Source: Lepidostoma basale (lineage: Eukaryota > Arthropoda > Insecta > Trichoptera > Lepidostomatidae). Taken from it: 64,000 nucleotides of DNA. The first letter of the stretch is position 1. Each line of letters opens with the position of its first letter. The DNA lies in NCBI GenBank assembly GCA_022606425.2, contig JAHDVF020001261.1:62001-126000 (forward strand), read 5' to 3'. The notes beneath the pieces are model-generated. The model searched no databases. It saw nothing but the letters and a program-made list of their open reading frames with translations, and was not told the origin of the DNA. This document shows, in pieces, positions 9,509 through 20,860 of this stretch. Both the position numbers and the translations under genes were made by a program.

Positions 9509-10424
9509 CTTTCAAATAAATTAAATAATAATAAACCCGGCTACGTTTAGATACATTTAAGACTTTTGATTTAATAAACGAAAACTTTTCTATTTAAGGA
9601 AAATAACGTTTTAATTATTTATTTATATTTAATGCGGAAGAGGTAGGTATTGCTGATATATTAGAGCGGTGAAAGTAAGGGTATAAATACCCTTTTCGCT
9701 GTCTCGGTATAAACTGACAAAAGGGTATTTATATAGACATCATTTTATTTCACCTCGAACTATAAATACAGCCAAACGCTATAGTGCTACTAATGAGACA
9801 TAAATTGAAGCTAGTATAAAATATTTCAGCTAAAATACACCCGGATTATTAGCGCTTAAATCTACTAATAGCAATTGTGTTCATTAAAATGCTTAAATTA
9901 TTTAATACTTAAATCACAAACAGAGCTATGAATATTTATCTAATGTAATAAAATATATGTGCCCCCAAAAGACGAGACTTTTTCAGAAAAGTTAAAATTA
10001 AATGCCTCCTTAAAAAGTTAAACAAAACTTTTCTATCGTCAAAGGAACAAACTTATACAATTCGAAAGGTGACACATTGTCGATTTTTCCCTAGCTAACT
10101 TTTGAAATTTTTCCTCAAGGCCTCTTGAAAGCAGAACTATCGAATTGATCTTATTCTTTGACTTGAAAAGGGTGCGACGGAAATAAAAAATTACGCTAAA
10201 GGTCGAAAGTTATGAAATCTTTTGGAAGAGCCGCTTATCCAATCAAATGAGTTTATTTTTATATTTTTAATAAATGAAACTTTTATATTTCTCACTAGTA
10301 AAGTGCCTCTACCGTGTGAAGTGAGGGGTCGTTTAAACAAGGCTGTGGTCATTTCTGGATATATGAAAAAATTTATTTGGAAGATCCTTAAATGAAGATC
10401 AGCGGCAAAGTAAAAATTTATAAG
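9509..10424. other. AT-rich; inverted repeat 9683-9696 / 9719-9732
   Basis: The arms ATAAATACCCTTTT and AAAAGGGTATTTAT are perfectly complementary over 14 bases around a 22-base loop. Nothing else recognised. Confidence 0.5.
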
Positions 10425-10815
10425 ACTTTTGTGTGACCCATCATGACATATGGGATCGAGTGCAAGGCGGACACCACAATCACAAAAAACGCGCTCGGAG
10501 TGTCAGAAATGAAGACGCTCAGAAACATATCTGGAAAGACACTACGAGAAAGAATAAGGAACTCAAGTTTAAGGGAGATATGCGAGGTCAATGATGTCGT
10601 TAAGTGGGGAAGGCAATGAAAAAGATACTGGTATGCACGGGGGGAGAATGGGTCTATCCAGACTCTACCTCATTGTGTTGCACAGCAAACCCCAAGGTAA
10701 ACAACCCGGGCAGACCACCAAAGAGATGGATAGACAGTTGTGTTGTAGACCTTGCAGAAGGCCAATTACTCCTAAAAAACAGGCCACAAGGTCTACACTA
10801 AGAAGAAAGAGGAGT
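10425..10815 (+). pseudogene. RTE-like 3' end, family E, copy E1
   Basis: Frames read TYGIECKADTTITKNALGV, MKTLRNISGKTLRERIRNSS and REICEVNDVVKWGRQ. After a frame change: NNPGRPPKRWIDSCVVD near 10700-10745. The copy ends in an AAGAAGAAAGAGG tail. The same blocks recur at 22195 (VRWGRQMRRYWNEHV) and inverted at 60360. RT core absent. Confidence 0.65.
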
Positions 10816-11394
10816 ATTGTATCATTTTTCAAGAAAATATATAAGAGTGAGTTTTTCTTTGCTTATTATTTAAATTCTTGTAAAAATATTGTTCTATCAA
10901 GGTTATACAGAATAAACAATTATATAATTGATCCGATTAATATTCTAAACAGATAAAAAAACATTGAAATTCATCTTCATTTAGTATTATATATAAAAAA
11001 TAACTTAATGTCATTTAACTGTTGAAATTCATACATGTTTGTGAAAAGCGCAAAACACTGTTGTAATAATACAATGTTTCTAGAAAGTAATTCAGACAAG
11101 AAACCAATTATTTGAATATCTTAATCCAAAAACATGTTGTGAACATTATGGGTGCTAAGAAATAACGAAAATTCTTTAAAAAAAATTGTGATGAATTATT
11201 TTCCAGTTATTGGGCAACGGTTTAAACAAACACTACAATTAAGGTCGATAATATATTTTTTGTTCGGAGGGAATGAAAAGGGCTGGAGTGGACGGGAGTG
11301 GACGGGAATAGGTTGAAGAAGAAGGAGAGAATGAGCAAATATTTTTTTAATCTATTTGAAAATAAATTAACTTGAAACATGAGCCGTCTTTCAG
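10816..11394. other. AT-rich, nothing recognised
   Basis: A purine-rich stretch GGAGTGGACGGGAGTGGACG at 11285-11304 is a short tandem. No gene. Confidence 0.4.
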
Positions 11395-12110
11395 ACTTAA
11401 AGATTGCAAATGAGTAATTTTATCTTGGGATGGGGGAATGTGAGAGGAAGATTCGACGCAGAACCCAAATGGCTAAAACTGTCATGACGAAGCTCAACAG
11501 AAAATGGTTAGACAAAAATATTTCTAATAAGACCAAGATGAGACTGGTTTAATCATTATTGTTGCGAGTCTTAGACAATGCGAGCATTTGAAAGGTCCAA
11601 AACTGATGTTTTCGAATTTTGGTGCTGGCGACAAATGTTGCGCATACCTTGGACGGAGAGAAAGACGAACCAGTCATTTCTTGACCAGCTAGACATCTGA
11701 GCAAAACTCTCACGGGTGTGCTCTCAGAGAGTGTTAAAATTTGTTAGTTTGGTCACATAGACCGATGAAAAGCTATGAATTTGTAAGTTTAAACTCATAG
11801 ACCGATGAAATTATATAAATTTGTTAGTTTAGTCACATAGACCGATGAAAAGCTATGAATTTGTTAGTTTAAACTCATAGACCGATGAAATGATATAAAT
11901 TTGTTAGTTTGGTATCATAGACAGATGACACGATGAAATCAAGACAACCTTGAAAATGTCATAAAGTTGAGAAAGTAGAGCAAAAACGACCGAAAGCACT
12001 GCGACCGACCCGTTAGTCCGATCAAATTAAAGCGTTAACTGGGTTCTCAATGGATGCAGCCTGTAGACTAACCGATGACAGGAGCACATGGCGACTCTTG
12101 GCATGATAAA
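11395..12110 (+). pseudogene. RTE-like 3' end, family F, with internal satellite
   Basis: Degenerate frames show RIRRRTQMAKTVMTKL, then KTKMRLV..LLLRVL, FEFWCWRQMLRIPWTERKTN, and at the end SSMDAACRLTDDRSTWRLLA before a stop near 12105. This is the classical C-terminal layout of an RTE-like element (W.WRRMLRIPWT, LDRSTWR). The segment that should encode FGH(I/V)..RDE has expanded into a 40-bp tandem repeat (11740-11930). A tail-like AAGAAGAAAAAAAA follows at 12123. Confidence 0.65.
11740..11930 (+). repeat. 40-bp minisatellite, about 4.7 units
   Basis: Units start at 11740, 11780, 11820, 11860 and 11900, exactly 40 bases apart, each beginning TTTGT[TA]AGTTT and containing ATAGACCGATGA. Units 1 and 3 share GTCACATAG and AAAGCTATGAA; units 2 and 4 share AAACTCATAG and ATATAAA. 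The real period is therefore an 80-bp dimer. Confidence 0.9.
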
Positions 12111-12649
12111 TATGAATATATAAGAAGAAAAAAAAATATTTATTTATTTCTGTGGTTCGTCATTCGTCTACATTGAGTTTATTGTTCAAAAATAATAAAC
12201 ACTGTATTAATGGAAGTGCGTGATAAAGCTTGCTTTACTACTATGTTTATATAAACGAATAGCCTGATATTGGTTGTATATGGATGAAAGCAGAATAAAT
12301 ATGGTAAGAATAAAACCTTTCAAACGCTTTGTGTAAAAAATTAATGAAAACATCTGAATCAGACATAGAAAGAGAAAACATGGCATACAAAAGGGTTTGA
12401 GCCAAAAAATAAAAGTATTGCAAAAATGGTTGAGTTTCTAGCAATTCATATAAATAAATTAAAAAGCTATCACAGACATTTATATTTTTACGTGAACATA
12501 ATTTGCTGTTTAAAAATGAAGAATTCTATAGAAGAGTTTCAAGATTGAAAAGTATGATGGTTCAATATTTTTGTCTGTCTTCCATGGTAACGCAGTGATA
12601 TATAGTTTACCATGTTTTAATTAAAATGTCCATACAAAAAACGTATTAA
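12111..12649. other. AT-rich; possible faint RTE-A trace at 12270-12310
   Basis: TGGATGAAAGCAGAATAAAT resembles the KDESRIN region of RTE-A, but the neighbouring sequence cannot be aligned by eye. Nothing else. Confidence 0.3.
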
Positions 12650-12715
12650 AATCGACCGTTTTCTAGAACTTCTATTATTTATAATAGAAGTGACACGTTT
12701 CTTTTGACTAGAACA
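12650..12715. mobile_element. hairpin MITE M1, copy c, remnant
   Basis: Shows CCGTTTTCTAGAACTTCTAT and a short complementary ATAGAAGTGACACG. Only the central part of the arms remains. Confidence 0.4.
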
Positions 12716-12724
12716 TTAATATAA

Positions 12725-12845
12725 CGATCACGCCGTCACTCGGAAGGGGAAGATAGAAGACATGAACCGTAACTCTCTTCAATGCTGATACCCATTTATT
12801 TGTGCCGCGTTTTCCTCAGTATTACTCTATTTCTTGTTCCGTTTC
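12725..12845 (-). mobile_element. RTE-A 3' end remnant A15
   Basis: Begins with the RTE-A terminal block as GATCACGCCGTCAC..GGAAGGGGAAG and resumes with GCCGCGTTTTCCTCAGTATT, the GRPRKTWH region, after an internal deletion. Old copy. Confidence 0.55.
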
Positions 12846-14599
12846 AACACATAATTTCTTAATAATTTATAATAATTCTAATACAAAGTGAAAAATATAA
12901 TTCCAGTGAAATTTTATAATTCAATTTATTTATAAAATCACAAAAATTGTGAACATTATATTTTCTAATGTATTTATAATTACAATAAAAACAATTAAGA
13001 ACAATTAAAAAATAGAGATAAAAATAAATAATGTAGTATACGAGTAAGTAGAAAAACAGGAGAAGCAAATACCATTTTAAATTTTTATATAAGATATACT
13101 TTCTAAGGGTAACCTTACAATCGTGAAAAATGTCCACATTCGAAGAGATGCGGCTTAGAAGGATTATTGCCCTCCCCACGGGCATAACCTTAGATTGATT
13201 GTTCTACACAGTGGCAGGTGAAATAATCTATTTTGCCGTTGTCGCAGATAATTGTTAAGGACAAACAAATCAGACGAAAAAAAATGAACATCCAAATGGA
13301 TAGTACGTCTAATTCCCAATGATTAGTAGTCCAGCAAACACAGCAAGAAATCTTACAAAATTAAATTAATAATGAGTCGTCATCGATAGTCCCCTTTTCA
13401 ATATATTTCCAACAACTTCTCCGCCATTTACTTATAGAACAGACTCCTATAGCATCACGTAACATCACACTCGACATTCATATTTAATCAAGAAAAGTTT
13501 TACAAAAATATTGTATGTGTAGCGATCGCCGTGACGAAGATGCGGATATTATCTAAAACACAGTTGAAATAAGAATGAATTTACAAGGCACAATATTTAT
13601 TCAAAAAAAATAATTCATTTTTTTTTTGTTTCGTTTCATGTTTAAAGAATTTATCATATTTGTTATAATCAGCCTTCAGTTATTTTTGACGTATATCCTC
13701 TTTCACGAATTTACTTTCACCCCTGACAAGATTGGTTTTGTATTTCTGTACAAATTATGACTTGCTAGTGGACGATGTAAGTATAATGGAATAAAATGAG
13801 AAAAAAACATTGTTATTTTGGCTGATACGTAAAGCGGGATTTTTATTAAAAAATCACATTAAGGGCTTACTTCTATTCTATATTTCTTCCTGACTTCATC
13901 ATTTGAAATTCGGTCATATATCGTTTCATCACACACGTATATGATATCTTATTAAAAATTAATTTGTATCAATTCCGGTTTTATTTCTTTTTCAAATTAA
14001 AAAAAAAGTTTTTCTTTAAGCCGCCTTAAGATGCTATAAACCCTTATCTGATATAATGAATGAAGAACTTCTCCCAGTATATCGAATCGGGTAACACCCA
14101 CCAAGGAGGCTTTATCAAAGATGCCAGAACTTTCTTATTGATAAGGGTAGTATCCTTGTATCGGGGATGTGACCCTTAGACCAGAGAAAAATATAAAGGC
14201 CACAAGGCTCAACTAGGCGCAGTGTTAAAGATGGAGCGAAGCGAGTGGGGCAGGTACGATTTATTGACCCATCGGGTATTTATTACCAAAGAGATGTTCA
14301 ATTTAGTACTGGGGAATGAAAAATCCCGGTTCTATTGGTAGAAAAAGCTTTTTTTGCTTCACGTATCCTCGTAGATATGGGAATGAGTTTTGATCCACGC
14401 AGAATGCATATAAAATGAAATTGTGCTTTAAATATGAGATAAGAAAGATATATCAATATGCATTTGAATAAGAAAAAGAGTTTTTCTTCACCTTACATGG
14501 AAAACAAAAAACTTACATTATATTCAATCTGTAAAGTTGGATGTTAAGTTGTTTAATTATTTAAATTATTATTATTTATAATATTTTATTGAATCGTTC
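12846..14599. other. AT-rich, nothing assigned
   Basis: Short inverted TCTAAGGGTAAC / ATAACCTTAGA at 13104 and 13184 may mark an old MITE. The stretch 14060-14330 is less AT-rich and has no recognisable protein or repeat. Confidence 0.4.
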
Positions 14600-14624
14600 A
14601 TTACACAATTACAGCCAAATCGAT

Positions 14625-14750
14625 ATGAAGGTTATAGCTATCATATTGATTCTCATGACATGTGATATGTAGCTAATCTATCGCCATTTTATTTTCCCGT
14701 GAATTCTGCACTAGACCAAAGACACCACCCGGCTACGAAGGTCGTTATAT
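14625..14750 (-). mobile_element. SINE S1, copy b
   Basis: Inverted copy: GATTCTCATGACATGTGATA, GCTAATCTATCGCCATTTTA, GTGAATTCTGCACTAGACCA, ending in GGCTACGAAGGTCG. That last block is the start of the tRNA-like head; most of the head is deleted. Confidence 0.7.
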
Positions 14751-14867
14751 AATATAATACTCATAAATCAACAACACGAATCGTTGTATAAGTAAATAAC
14801 TAATACGATTTCTTCGTGGAGATAGACATGATATCCTCTAATTTACGATAAGATGCGAGATTAAAGG

Positions 14868-15005
14868 ACATCGTGACAGAAGTCTAACGTCTCGGTTGCG
14901 CAACATTAGAGAATGGACGGTGAGGAGCGTGGAGGAGAAATTACAGGCGGTCCAAGCCAGAGAGGATATTGCAAAATTATAGATTGGTATCTCGATATGA
15001 CAAAT
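14868..15005 (+). pseudogene. RTE-like 3' end, family D, copy D5
   Basis: The frame gives SRLRNIREWTVRSVEEKL and AREDIAKL before a stop. It is the equivalent of RNVREWTGIRSVEELFRAAQ at 53440, followed by a GAAGAATAATAATT tail. Confidence 0.6.
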
Positions 15006-15175
15006 GAAGAATAATAATTATGAATATTCTTTCGAAACGTAAGTATTATTTCAAAATCTAAAAATTATTTTCTTTTCCAACTAGTATAGGTACCATAATT
15101 GTCGCGATAATATACTATGCAGTCAATTTTTTTTTATAAAATACAAGACGAGAAAATATTGTTATGAAAAATTTG

Positions 15176-15345
15176 ACGAACTTCTTGGCAGAGTGTCAAC
15201 AGCTATGACTGCCACACCGAAGATCCCGACTATGACTATATTATTATCATACTCTCTTTGGTCTGGCGTAGATTCACGTGAAAATGAAATGGTGATAGAT
15301 TAGGTATCTATCGCATTACATTAGAATCAATATAAAAGCCATACC
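15176..15345 (+). mobile_element. SINE S1, copy c
   Basis: Decayed head CTTGGCAGAGTG.CAACAGCT and ACTGCCACACCGAAGATCCC with the B box deleted. Then CTCTTTGGTCTGGCGTAG, ATTCACGTGAAAATGAAATGG and the GATAGATTAGGTATCTATCG body. Confidence 0.7.
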
Positions 15346-15469
15346 TTAACATCGATTTGGCTCGTGCTGTAATGTTGTAAAGAGCTTTTCGAAAAAATTA
15401 TAATAATTATTTGAAAATAATGAAATCCAAAATAAATTTATCTAAAAAGAGTATATCTCATAATTGGGT

Positions 15470-16010
15470 ATGTCCTGTTTATACAAATATGAAGCAGTGA
15501 AATCTGAGTTCTTGGATATAGTTAACGAGATAGCTGCGAGTAACAATGTGAACGAAAGAATTATTTTAGCAGGGGATTTGAATGGATGGCTAGGAATCTA
15601 AATGGCTGGTTATGAAGACTGTCTCGGTAAGTGTGGTGATAGTATGACGAATGATAATGGAAAGAGATTGCTTGGTGTGTTCCTGAAGTGGATTCTCTTT
15701 GAGTCAAACACGATGTTTGATAATAAGAGGATCCATCAATTTACAAGGGAGAGAGGGAATAAAAAGACGACTATCGATTACGTCATCGTTGGCTCTGGAT
15801 AACTAGCAGTCACTTTACATACCAGAGTGTTCAGAGGGAGCGAACTCGGAACGAACCACGTTTTGGTGGCTACAAAGATAAACCTGTTTCGAGATTGGCG
15901 CATCAAGAGAAACAAAACAATGTCCACCCTTTCTAGAGTTAATGTAGGTAAACTCCAAAACGATGACGTAAAAGAGAATTTTCTGATGTAAGTAAATGAG
16001 AAGCTTAGTG
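15470..16010 (+). pseudogene. RTE-A endonuclease fragment A14
   Basis: Two frames carry part of the APE-type endonuclease: NERIILAGDLNGWLG (the GD.N metal-site motif), then GYEDCLGKCGDSMTNDNGKR, FESNTMFDNKRIHQFTRERG and TTIDYVIVGSG (open frame 15602-15802), then FRGSELGTNHVLVA (TNH where copy A3 has TDH). One stop separates the first two parts. Compared with A3 (near 31750-31990) it is an internal segment without either end, so it is a relic. Confidence 0.75.
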
Positions 16011-18060
16011 TTTAAGAATCAGTATGTATAAAGTATAATACATACCACAATTTAAATTTATTATTATTTACCTGTGACAAAACATGTTTACTAGTTGAAA
16101 TGATCTAAAAATTATATATCAATATTATTTTCCATTATGGTTGGTATGATTCGTAACCTCTTGCCATTTTTACTCGATTATACGATAATAATAAAAAAAA
16201 AAAAAAAAAAAAATGCGTATGACCAAAAAACCCTATTTTATTTTACGATTTTTTTTTAGATGCCATTTTCAAAACTTTCTTTATAAAACGTACCAAAGCT
16301 CTTCTAACGAACGAAGCCAATAAGAAGGCTCAACAGCGCACGCTGTTATTACGTGAACAGCTTGTGAAACTGAGAAAAAGGAAAATATTCTTCGTGACCT
16401 TAAAGCCTCCATGAATACGACAGACGTGAGGTATAGATTTATGTCTTCCATTTTTTATGGACATTACACCTCTAGAGCCATGACGATAGACAATCTCCAC
16501 ATGAGCTTAGTATTTAAGTTCTATCTACGATGTTCAAAAGCGCGACATCGACTTTGTTACAATCCGACTATTTTTAATATTTATAATCAATTTTACGGTA
16601 CGTTATAGTGAGAATGGCTGAGAAGAAGAAGAAAACGAAGACTTGATGTGGAATTGATGCTCAATAGTTCTAATTACATATTCAAACCAAGGTATTTCAA
16701 AGAGGTTACATAAAAACACAAATAAACCTATACTATCATTTTTTTAATGTGGCCACATGAGGAAAAATTAAAGTCATTTCATGAATTCAACAGTGTCGTG
16801 GTCCATATTTTCTGCCTATCTGTGTCTATCCTGTTGGCAAAAGCTTGTTGGTGAGTAAGTTTTCTGATCCGGGTTCGCCATGGATTGATAAACTGATTTT
16901 TTCTTTTCTTTTATTATTATTAAATATTTGAATTTAGGCTTTATAAACCAAATGGTGCACATAGAGTTCTCACATCCAGTTATCCATGCGAGAAACGATG
17001 TCCAGTCTATGTGACTTTGAGCGCTTACCACTTGTAACATATTGACACTAGTTGAAAATGTAGGTCAAACAGAACTTTGAACTGAAACAGCATATTAGTG
17101 AAAATCAGTGGGATTCTAGAATTAGGATATATGTATTAGTCTTCAAATAGCCAAATAGCCCAGATAAAAAAGTTGCTTTGATGATAAAAGCATGAAATCC
17201 CTTTACAATTAGCATATATGTAATGCTTAAGTATTTTCAAATTGAAAATGCATAACATTAAGGAATGTTTACTTTAACATAAAATCATCGATAATTGTAT
17301 TTTTATGGAGAAAAGTAACAATCAATTAAAATAAAAAAATATATAAGTAAAACGTGTAACTAGAGTTTCGTCGTCATTAAAACATTATTCCGACAAATTT
17401 TGGTACTATGTTAATAAAAATACATCATTTGAATGTTATCATATTAAAATACAAAAGTTCACAGTTCACCTAAGGAATATTTACAATATTAGAACGCTGT
17501 GAAAGTTAATAATGAGATCTGCAGGATACCGTCGTATTATGTAAAATGCAGATTATATGCTTTCACCGTGTTTTACAGTGTTGGCTGCATCAAAGCAGTT
17601 GCTGCATTTAGGAGCGCAATATCGATACAACAATGTATGGTACTAACAGGAAAAGTTTACGAACTCTCTGGACCAAAAGCCATTACGAATGTTTATATTT
17701 ACCACTAGCTAGAGACTCATTTGCAGACACTTTTACTATTTATGAGTTTAAATCAAACGTGCCTAGAACTTACAACTTTATTAAAAATTACAACTTATTA
17801 TAAAATTTCGTACAAAATTAAATAACCTCAAAATTTTAGAAATCAAAAGAGCCATTTGTCATTAAGTATAATTATCGATTTATTGCCTTTGTGGCAAGAT
17901 TTTACCTGAACCCTATAAAGAACTTTACAATACTATTTTAGATTTATTCAAAAATGTTACAACAAATACATGAAACTTGCATAAAAATTTAAACATATGC
18001 CAAAACCGACCGCATTCGTGAAATAAAAATAAAAAAATATAGTTCACGTTTATATTCACA
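16011..18060. other. AT-rich; poly-A at 16194-16213; nothing assigned
   Basis: Positions 16280-16650 are less AT-rich and end in GAAGAAGAAGAAAA, a tail type seen on the RTE-like copies here, so it may be an unrecognised retroelement 3' end. The 69- and 74-codon frames in this interval have no motif. Confidence 0.4.
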
Positions 18061-18092
18061 CTGATGATGGGCTTTTATGTATCGAAAATGTC
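18061..18092 (+). ncRNA. hammerhead-like core R1, degenerate
   Basis: CTGATGA at 18061-18067, CGAAAA at 18083-18088 and GTC at 18090-18092 are in hammerhead order and spacing. The intervening TGGGCTTTTATGTATC no longer forms a proper stem II. Likely an old Penelope-like remnant. Confidence 0.3.
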
Positions 18093-18224
18093 ATTTATTT
18101 TAATTTTATTGAAGTTGTGAAGCTAAGTTTAAAATATGATTCAATTTTGAATCTATAATACAACACAAAGTGAAGGTGAATATAGAGAAAAATTAATTAA
18201 CTTTAAAAAACTTACTAACTTACC

Positions 18225-18266
18225 ATCACGGTGTAGCGCCGAAGAGGTAGGCAGAAAGAAAATTTA
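18225..18266 (-). mobile_element. RTE-A terminal stub A16
   Basis: CCATCACGGTGTAGCGCCGA and GAGGTAGGCAGAAAGA match only the last 40 bases of RTE-A; no further homology. Confidence 0.4.
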
Positions 18267-18394
18267 GCAAATTCAAAAAAAAAAAAGTTTTTATTTTTAA
18301 CCCTTTAAAAAATATCTGGGCTAGTTTCGTTCTATAAGGACGTCGTCAACTGATTGAATCATTTTCTTCGTTATTTTAGATCAACGTAGCAGTG

Positions 18395-18856
18395 GAGTAA
18401 CTTAGTAATAATGGAAAGGCAGTACATAATGGATTTTTAGTGCCAACCCTTATTTGTGGAAGTGGAGCTTGGAACTGACAAAAAAACATTGAAAGTAGGA
18501 TATACGTCGTAGAAATGAGATCTCTGAGATAAATATGCTGGAAAACGATATATGATAGAATACCGAATGACAAAATAAGGAATAAATGAAAGGCAGATGA
18601 TTGTTTAATAAGCAAAATTAAAATAGGATTCCAGATATGGTTTAGACATATGTAACAAATGGACGAGAAAAGAAAGGTTAAAATGTTGTCAACAAGCAGT
18701 GTGATAAGGAAGAGAAGTCGTGGAAGACCAAGGAAAGCATGGCATTACCAAATAAATCAAATACTGAAAGGCGGCCACATTCGAAGTCAGAAGAATCGAC
18801 GATCATCCATGTTACGATGTATGAATGTGGAGGAATCTAGAGAGGTACGTCATAAC
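18395..18856 (+). pseudogene. RTE-A copy A5, left part, split by J1
   Basis: Plus-strand C-terminal region with several stops: AVHNGFLVPTL, ESRIYVVEMRSLR, TIYDRIPNDKIRN. Then an open frame 18659-18877 with RSRGRPRKAWHYQINQILKG and RSSMLRCMNVEESREV. It is interrupted at CATAAC (18851-18856) and resumes at 20093 with AACAGAACGGTGTGGCGGTC. The remaining 3' end and tail are at 20093-20174. Confidence 0.85.
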
Positions 18857-20092
18857 CGTCAATACCGTCAACCATGATGTACTTCTGCGAAAGCTGTCGG
18901 AAATTTGTTTCTCTTCTAAGTTGGTTATATTTTTTATTAGCTACCTGAGGGAGAGGTAACAGTTTGCCTCATACGGTATATTTCAATCTGCACTTTTTCC
19001 CGTATATTCCGGAGTGCCACAGGGCTTAAACCTTGGTCCACTCCTCTTCACCATCTTCATTAATGATATCGCGAGGGTTATAAAATTTTCGCGATTTCTT
19101 TTATTTGCAGATGATCTTAAATTATTCCTTGAAATAAAAAGCCACGAAAATTGCCTCCATCTCCAGTCAGATATAAATAATATCGTCCGCTGGAGTAAAA
19201 CCAATCAAATTTATTTCAATATCTCTAAATGCGTAATTTTATCTTTTGCGAGAGCATTGCGTACTGTTTATTACAGATACACAATGGATAACCAGCAACT
19301 TAAGCGTGTTTCAACGATAAAGGATCTTGGTATCGTTTATGAAAGTAGGCTGACTTTCCATGCTCACATCGAGAGAATATGTGGAGTTGCACTGAAAATG
19401 TTGGGATTTATTCTCCGAACTGGTAGAGTTTTCAAGAATCCCTATGTTTTGCGAATTTTGTATAACTCATTGGTCCGGAGCCGGCTCGAGTGTGGCTCGG
19501 TGATATGGAGTCCCCACGAGGCGAGATACTCGCTCATGTTAGAGAGGGTTCAGAAAAGATTTCTGAGATATCTCTACATGAGGGAGTTTGGTAGCTATCC
19601 GTGGCTTTATCCCACTGCATTCCTCTTGGGCATGCTGGGGACCAATAGTTTACAGATAAGAAGGGATGGGTGCACACTTACCCATTTCTTCAGACTTATC
19701 AGGGGATTCTTTGAGAATTCCGTCATCTTGGAGGCTATCCATCTTTATGTTCCGGATGGTTATCTTCGACAGCGTAAGCACAGACTGTTTATCTCCCAAC
19801 ATGCAGAACCAACCTACCTCTGGTGATGCCGGTGGGGAGAGCAATCAAACTGCTGAACATGATCGCTTCGGAGATCGATGTCTTTCATATTCGTGAAAGT
19901 ACATTCAGAAGACAAATACTCTTGACTTTGGAGAGTATCTTGTATTCCTAATGTCGAACCATCTCTCATGCGTTCCTGGTATTATATATTTATTATGTTT
20001 TACCTGTTCTCAATAGATGCCTTAAACTATAAAAAAAGTTTGTAATGTCTTTTGAGAAAATAAACTGATTTGATTTGATTTGATTTGATTTG
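18857..20092 (+). mobile_element. Jockey-like retrotransposon J1, 5'-truncated, nested in RTE-A
   Basis: Starts inside an RT frame (VNHDVLLRKLSE) and ends after a roughly 265-bp 3' UTR in a TGATTTGATTTGATTTGAT tail. It is flanked by ATAAC on both sides (18852-18856 and 20093-20097), a likely short target duplication. The host RTE-A sequence continues correctly across the insertion. The copy carries a stop in the RERQQF segment (CAA to TAA class change) near 18960. Confidence 0.85.
19014..19826 (+). pseudogene. Jockey-like reverse transcriptase, C-terminal 270 codons (J1)
   Basis: Carries GVPQG.NLGPLLFTIFIND and LLFADDLKLF, the RT B and C boxes with the catalytic FADD, then the thumb: HIERICGVALKMLGFILRTG, YNSLVRSRLECGSVIWSPHE and RVQKRFLRYLYMRE. 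It ends normally at TGA after AEPTYLW. It is complete from the palm to the C-terminus. Without the N-terminal RT and endonuclease it cannot act alone. The same C-terminal block appears in J2 at 43797-44267. Confidence 0.85.
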
Positions 20093-20174
20093 ATAACAGA
20101 ACGGTGTGGCGGTCCATTCTCTCTGCCTTCTTATCCGGGGAGACGGCGTGATGGTTAGTTAGTTAGTTAGCTAG
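20093..20174 (+). mobile_element. RTE-A copy A5, right part with tail
   Basis: The 3' terminal codons (VWRSILSAF.SGETA), TGATGG and a TTAGTTAGTTAGTTAG tail. Belongs to 18395-18856. Confidence 0.85.
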
Positions 20175-20438
20175 ATGTGTATTAATTATTGATCGCTGAA
20201 TTTTGTTTAAAATTATTCCACAAATGTATTTTAAAAATTATTCGAATTTGAAATGTTTAAAATATCGTGCTGGTTTGTTCATTGATAAGTTTCGTGTTCG
20301 CTTTATTTTAATGCATCAGTATGTCAATCTTCCTAATTTTTTATGACCGAGGTGTGGCGGAGTACACGATTTTGTGGGGTTAAGGGGGTGTATTTTATTT
20401 GCATATTATTAATATATTATATATCACCAAATTTGACG

Positions 20439-20605
20439 TGCTTTGTAGCCGAGTGGTAAGTGCTAGAACTGCCACACCGAAGGTTCCAGGTTCGATTCCC
20501 GGCGATGGAGAGTGATTGCCACACTGTCTTTGGTCTGGTGTAAAATTCACGTGACAATAAAATGGCGATAGATTAGCTACCTACGATTTGGCTTACGCTG
20601 TAAAA
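20439..20605 (+). mobile_element. SINE S1, copy d
   Basis: tRNA-like head with A box TAGCCGAGTGGTAAGTGC and B box GGTTCGATTCC. Then the body CACACTGTCTTTGGTCTGGT, AAATTCACGTGACAATAAAA, GATAGATTAGCTACC. The 3' end has diverged. Confidence 0.8.
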
Positions 20606-20785
20606 GAGTGATTCATCAAAATAATCAATAAATAATAAAACGAATAACCGAGTTGCCTTTGACACTACGAATAAGATAAAACAACATTTGTCCACTTGTC
20701 TATTTGTCAATACTTGCCTATTTGTCATTAAATAAATATTTTTAAATGTATTATACGTAAAACTCATATTAAATAATTGACACGA

Positions 20786-20860
20786 ATAAAAACATATGTC
20801 TTCTAGAAGTTTGATTATTTTTTAAATAAAATTATCTGCCATATGTTTTTTAGGAGCATT
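20786..20860. mobile_element. hairpin MITE M1, copy d, half
   Basis: Left arm only: CACGAATAAAAACATATGTC and TTCTAGAAGTTTGATTATTT. Confidence 0.45.

Noticed and set aside
16194..16213. Poly-A run as a processed pseudogene tail
   Set aside because: No coding similarity or LINE body immediately upstream; could be a plain homopolymer.
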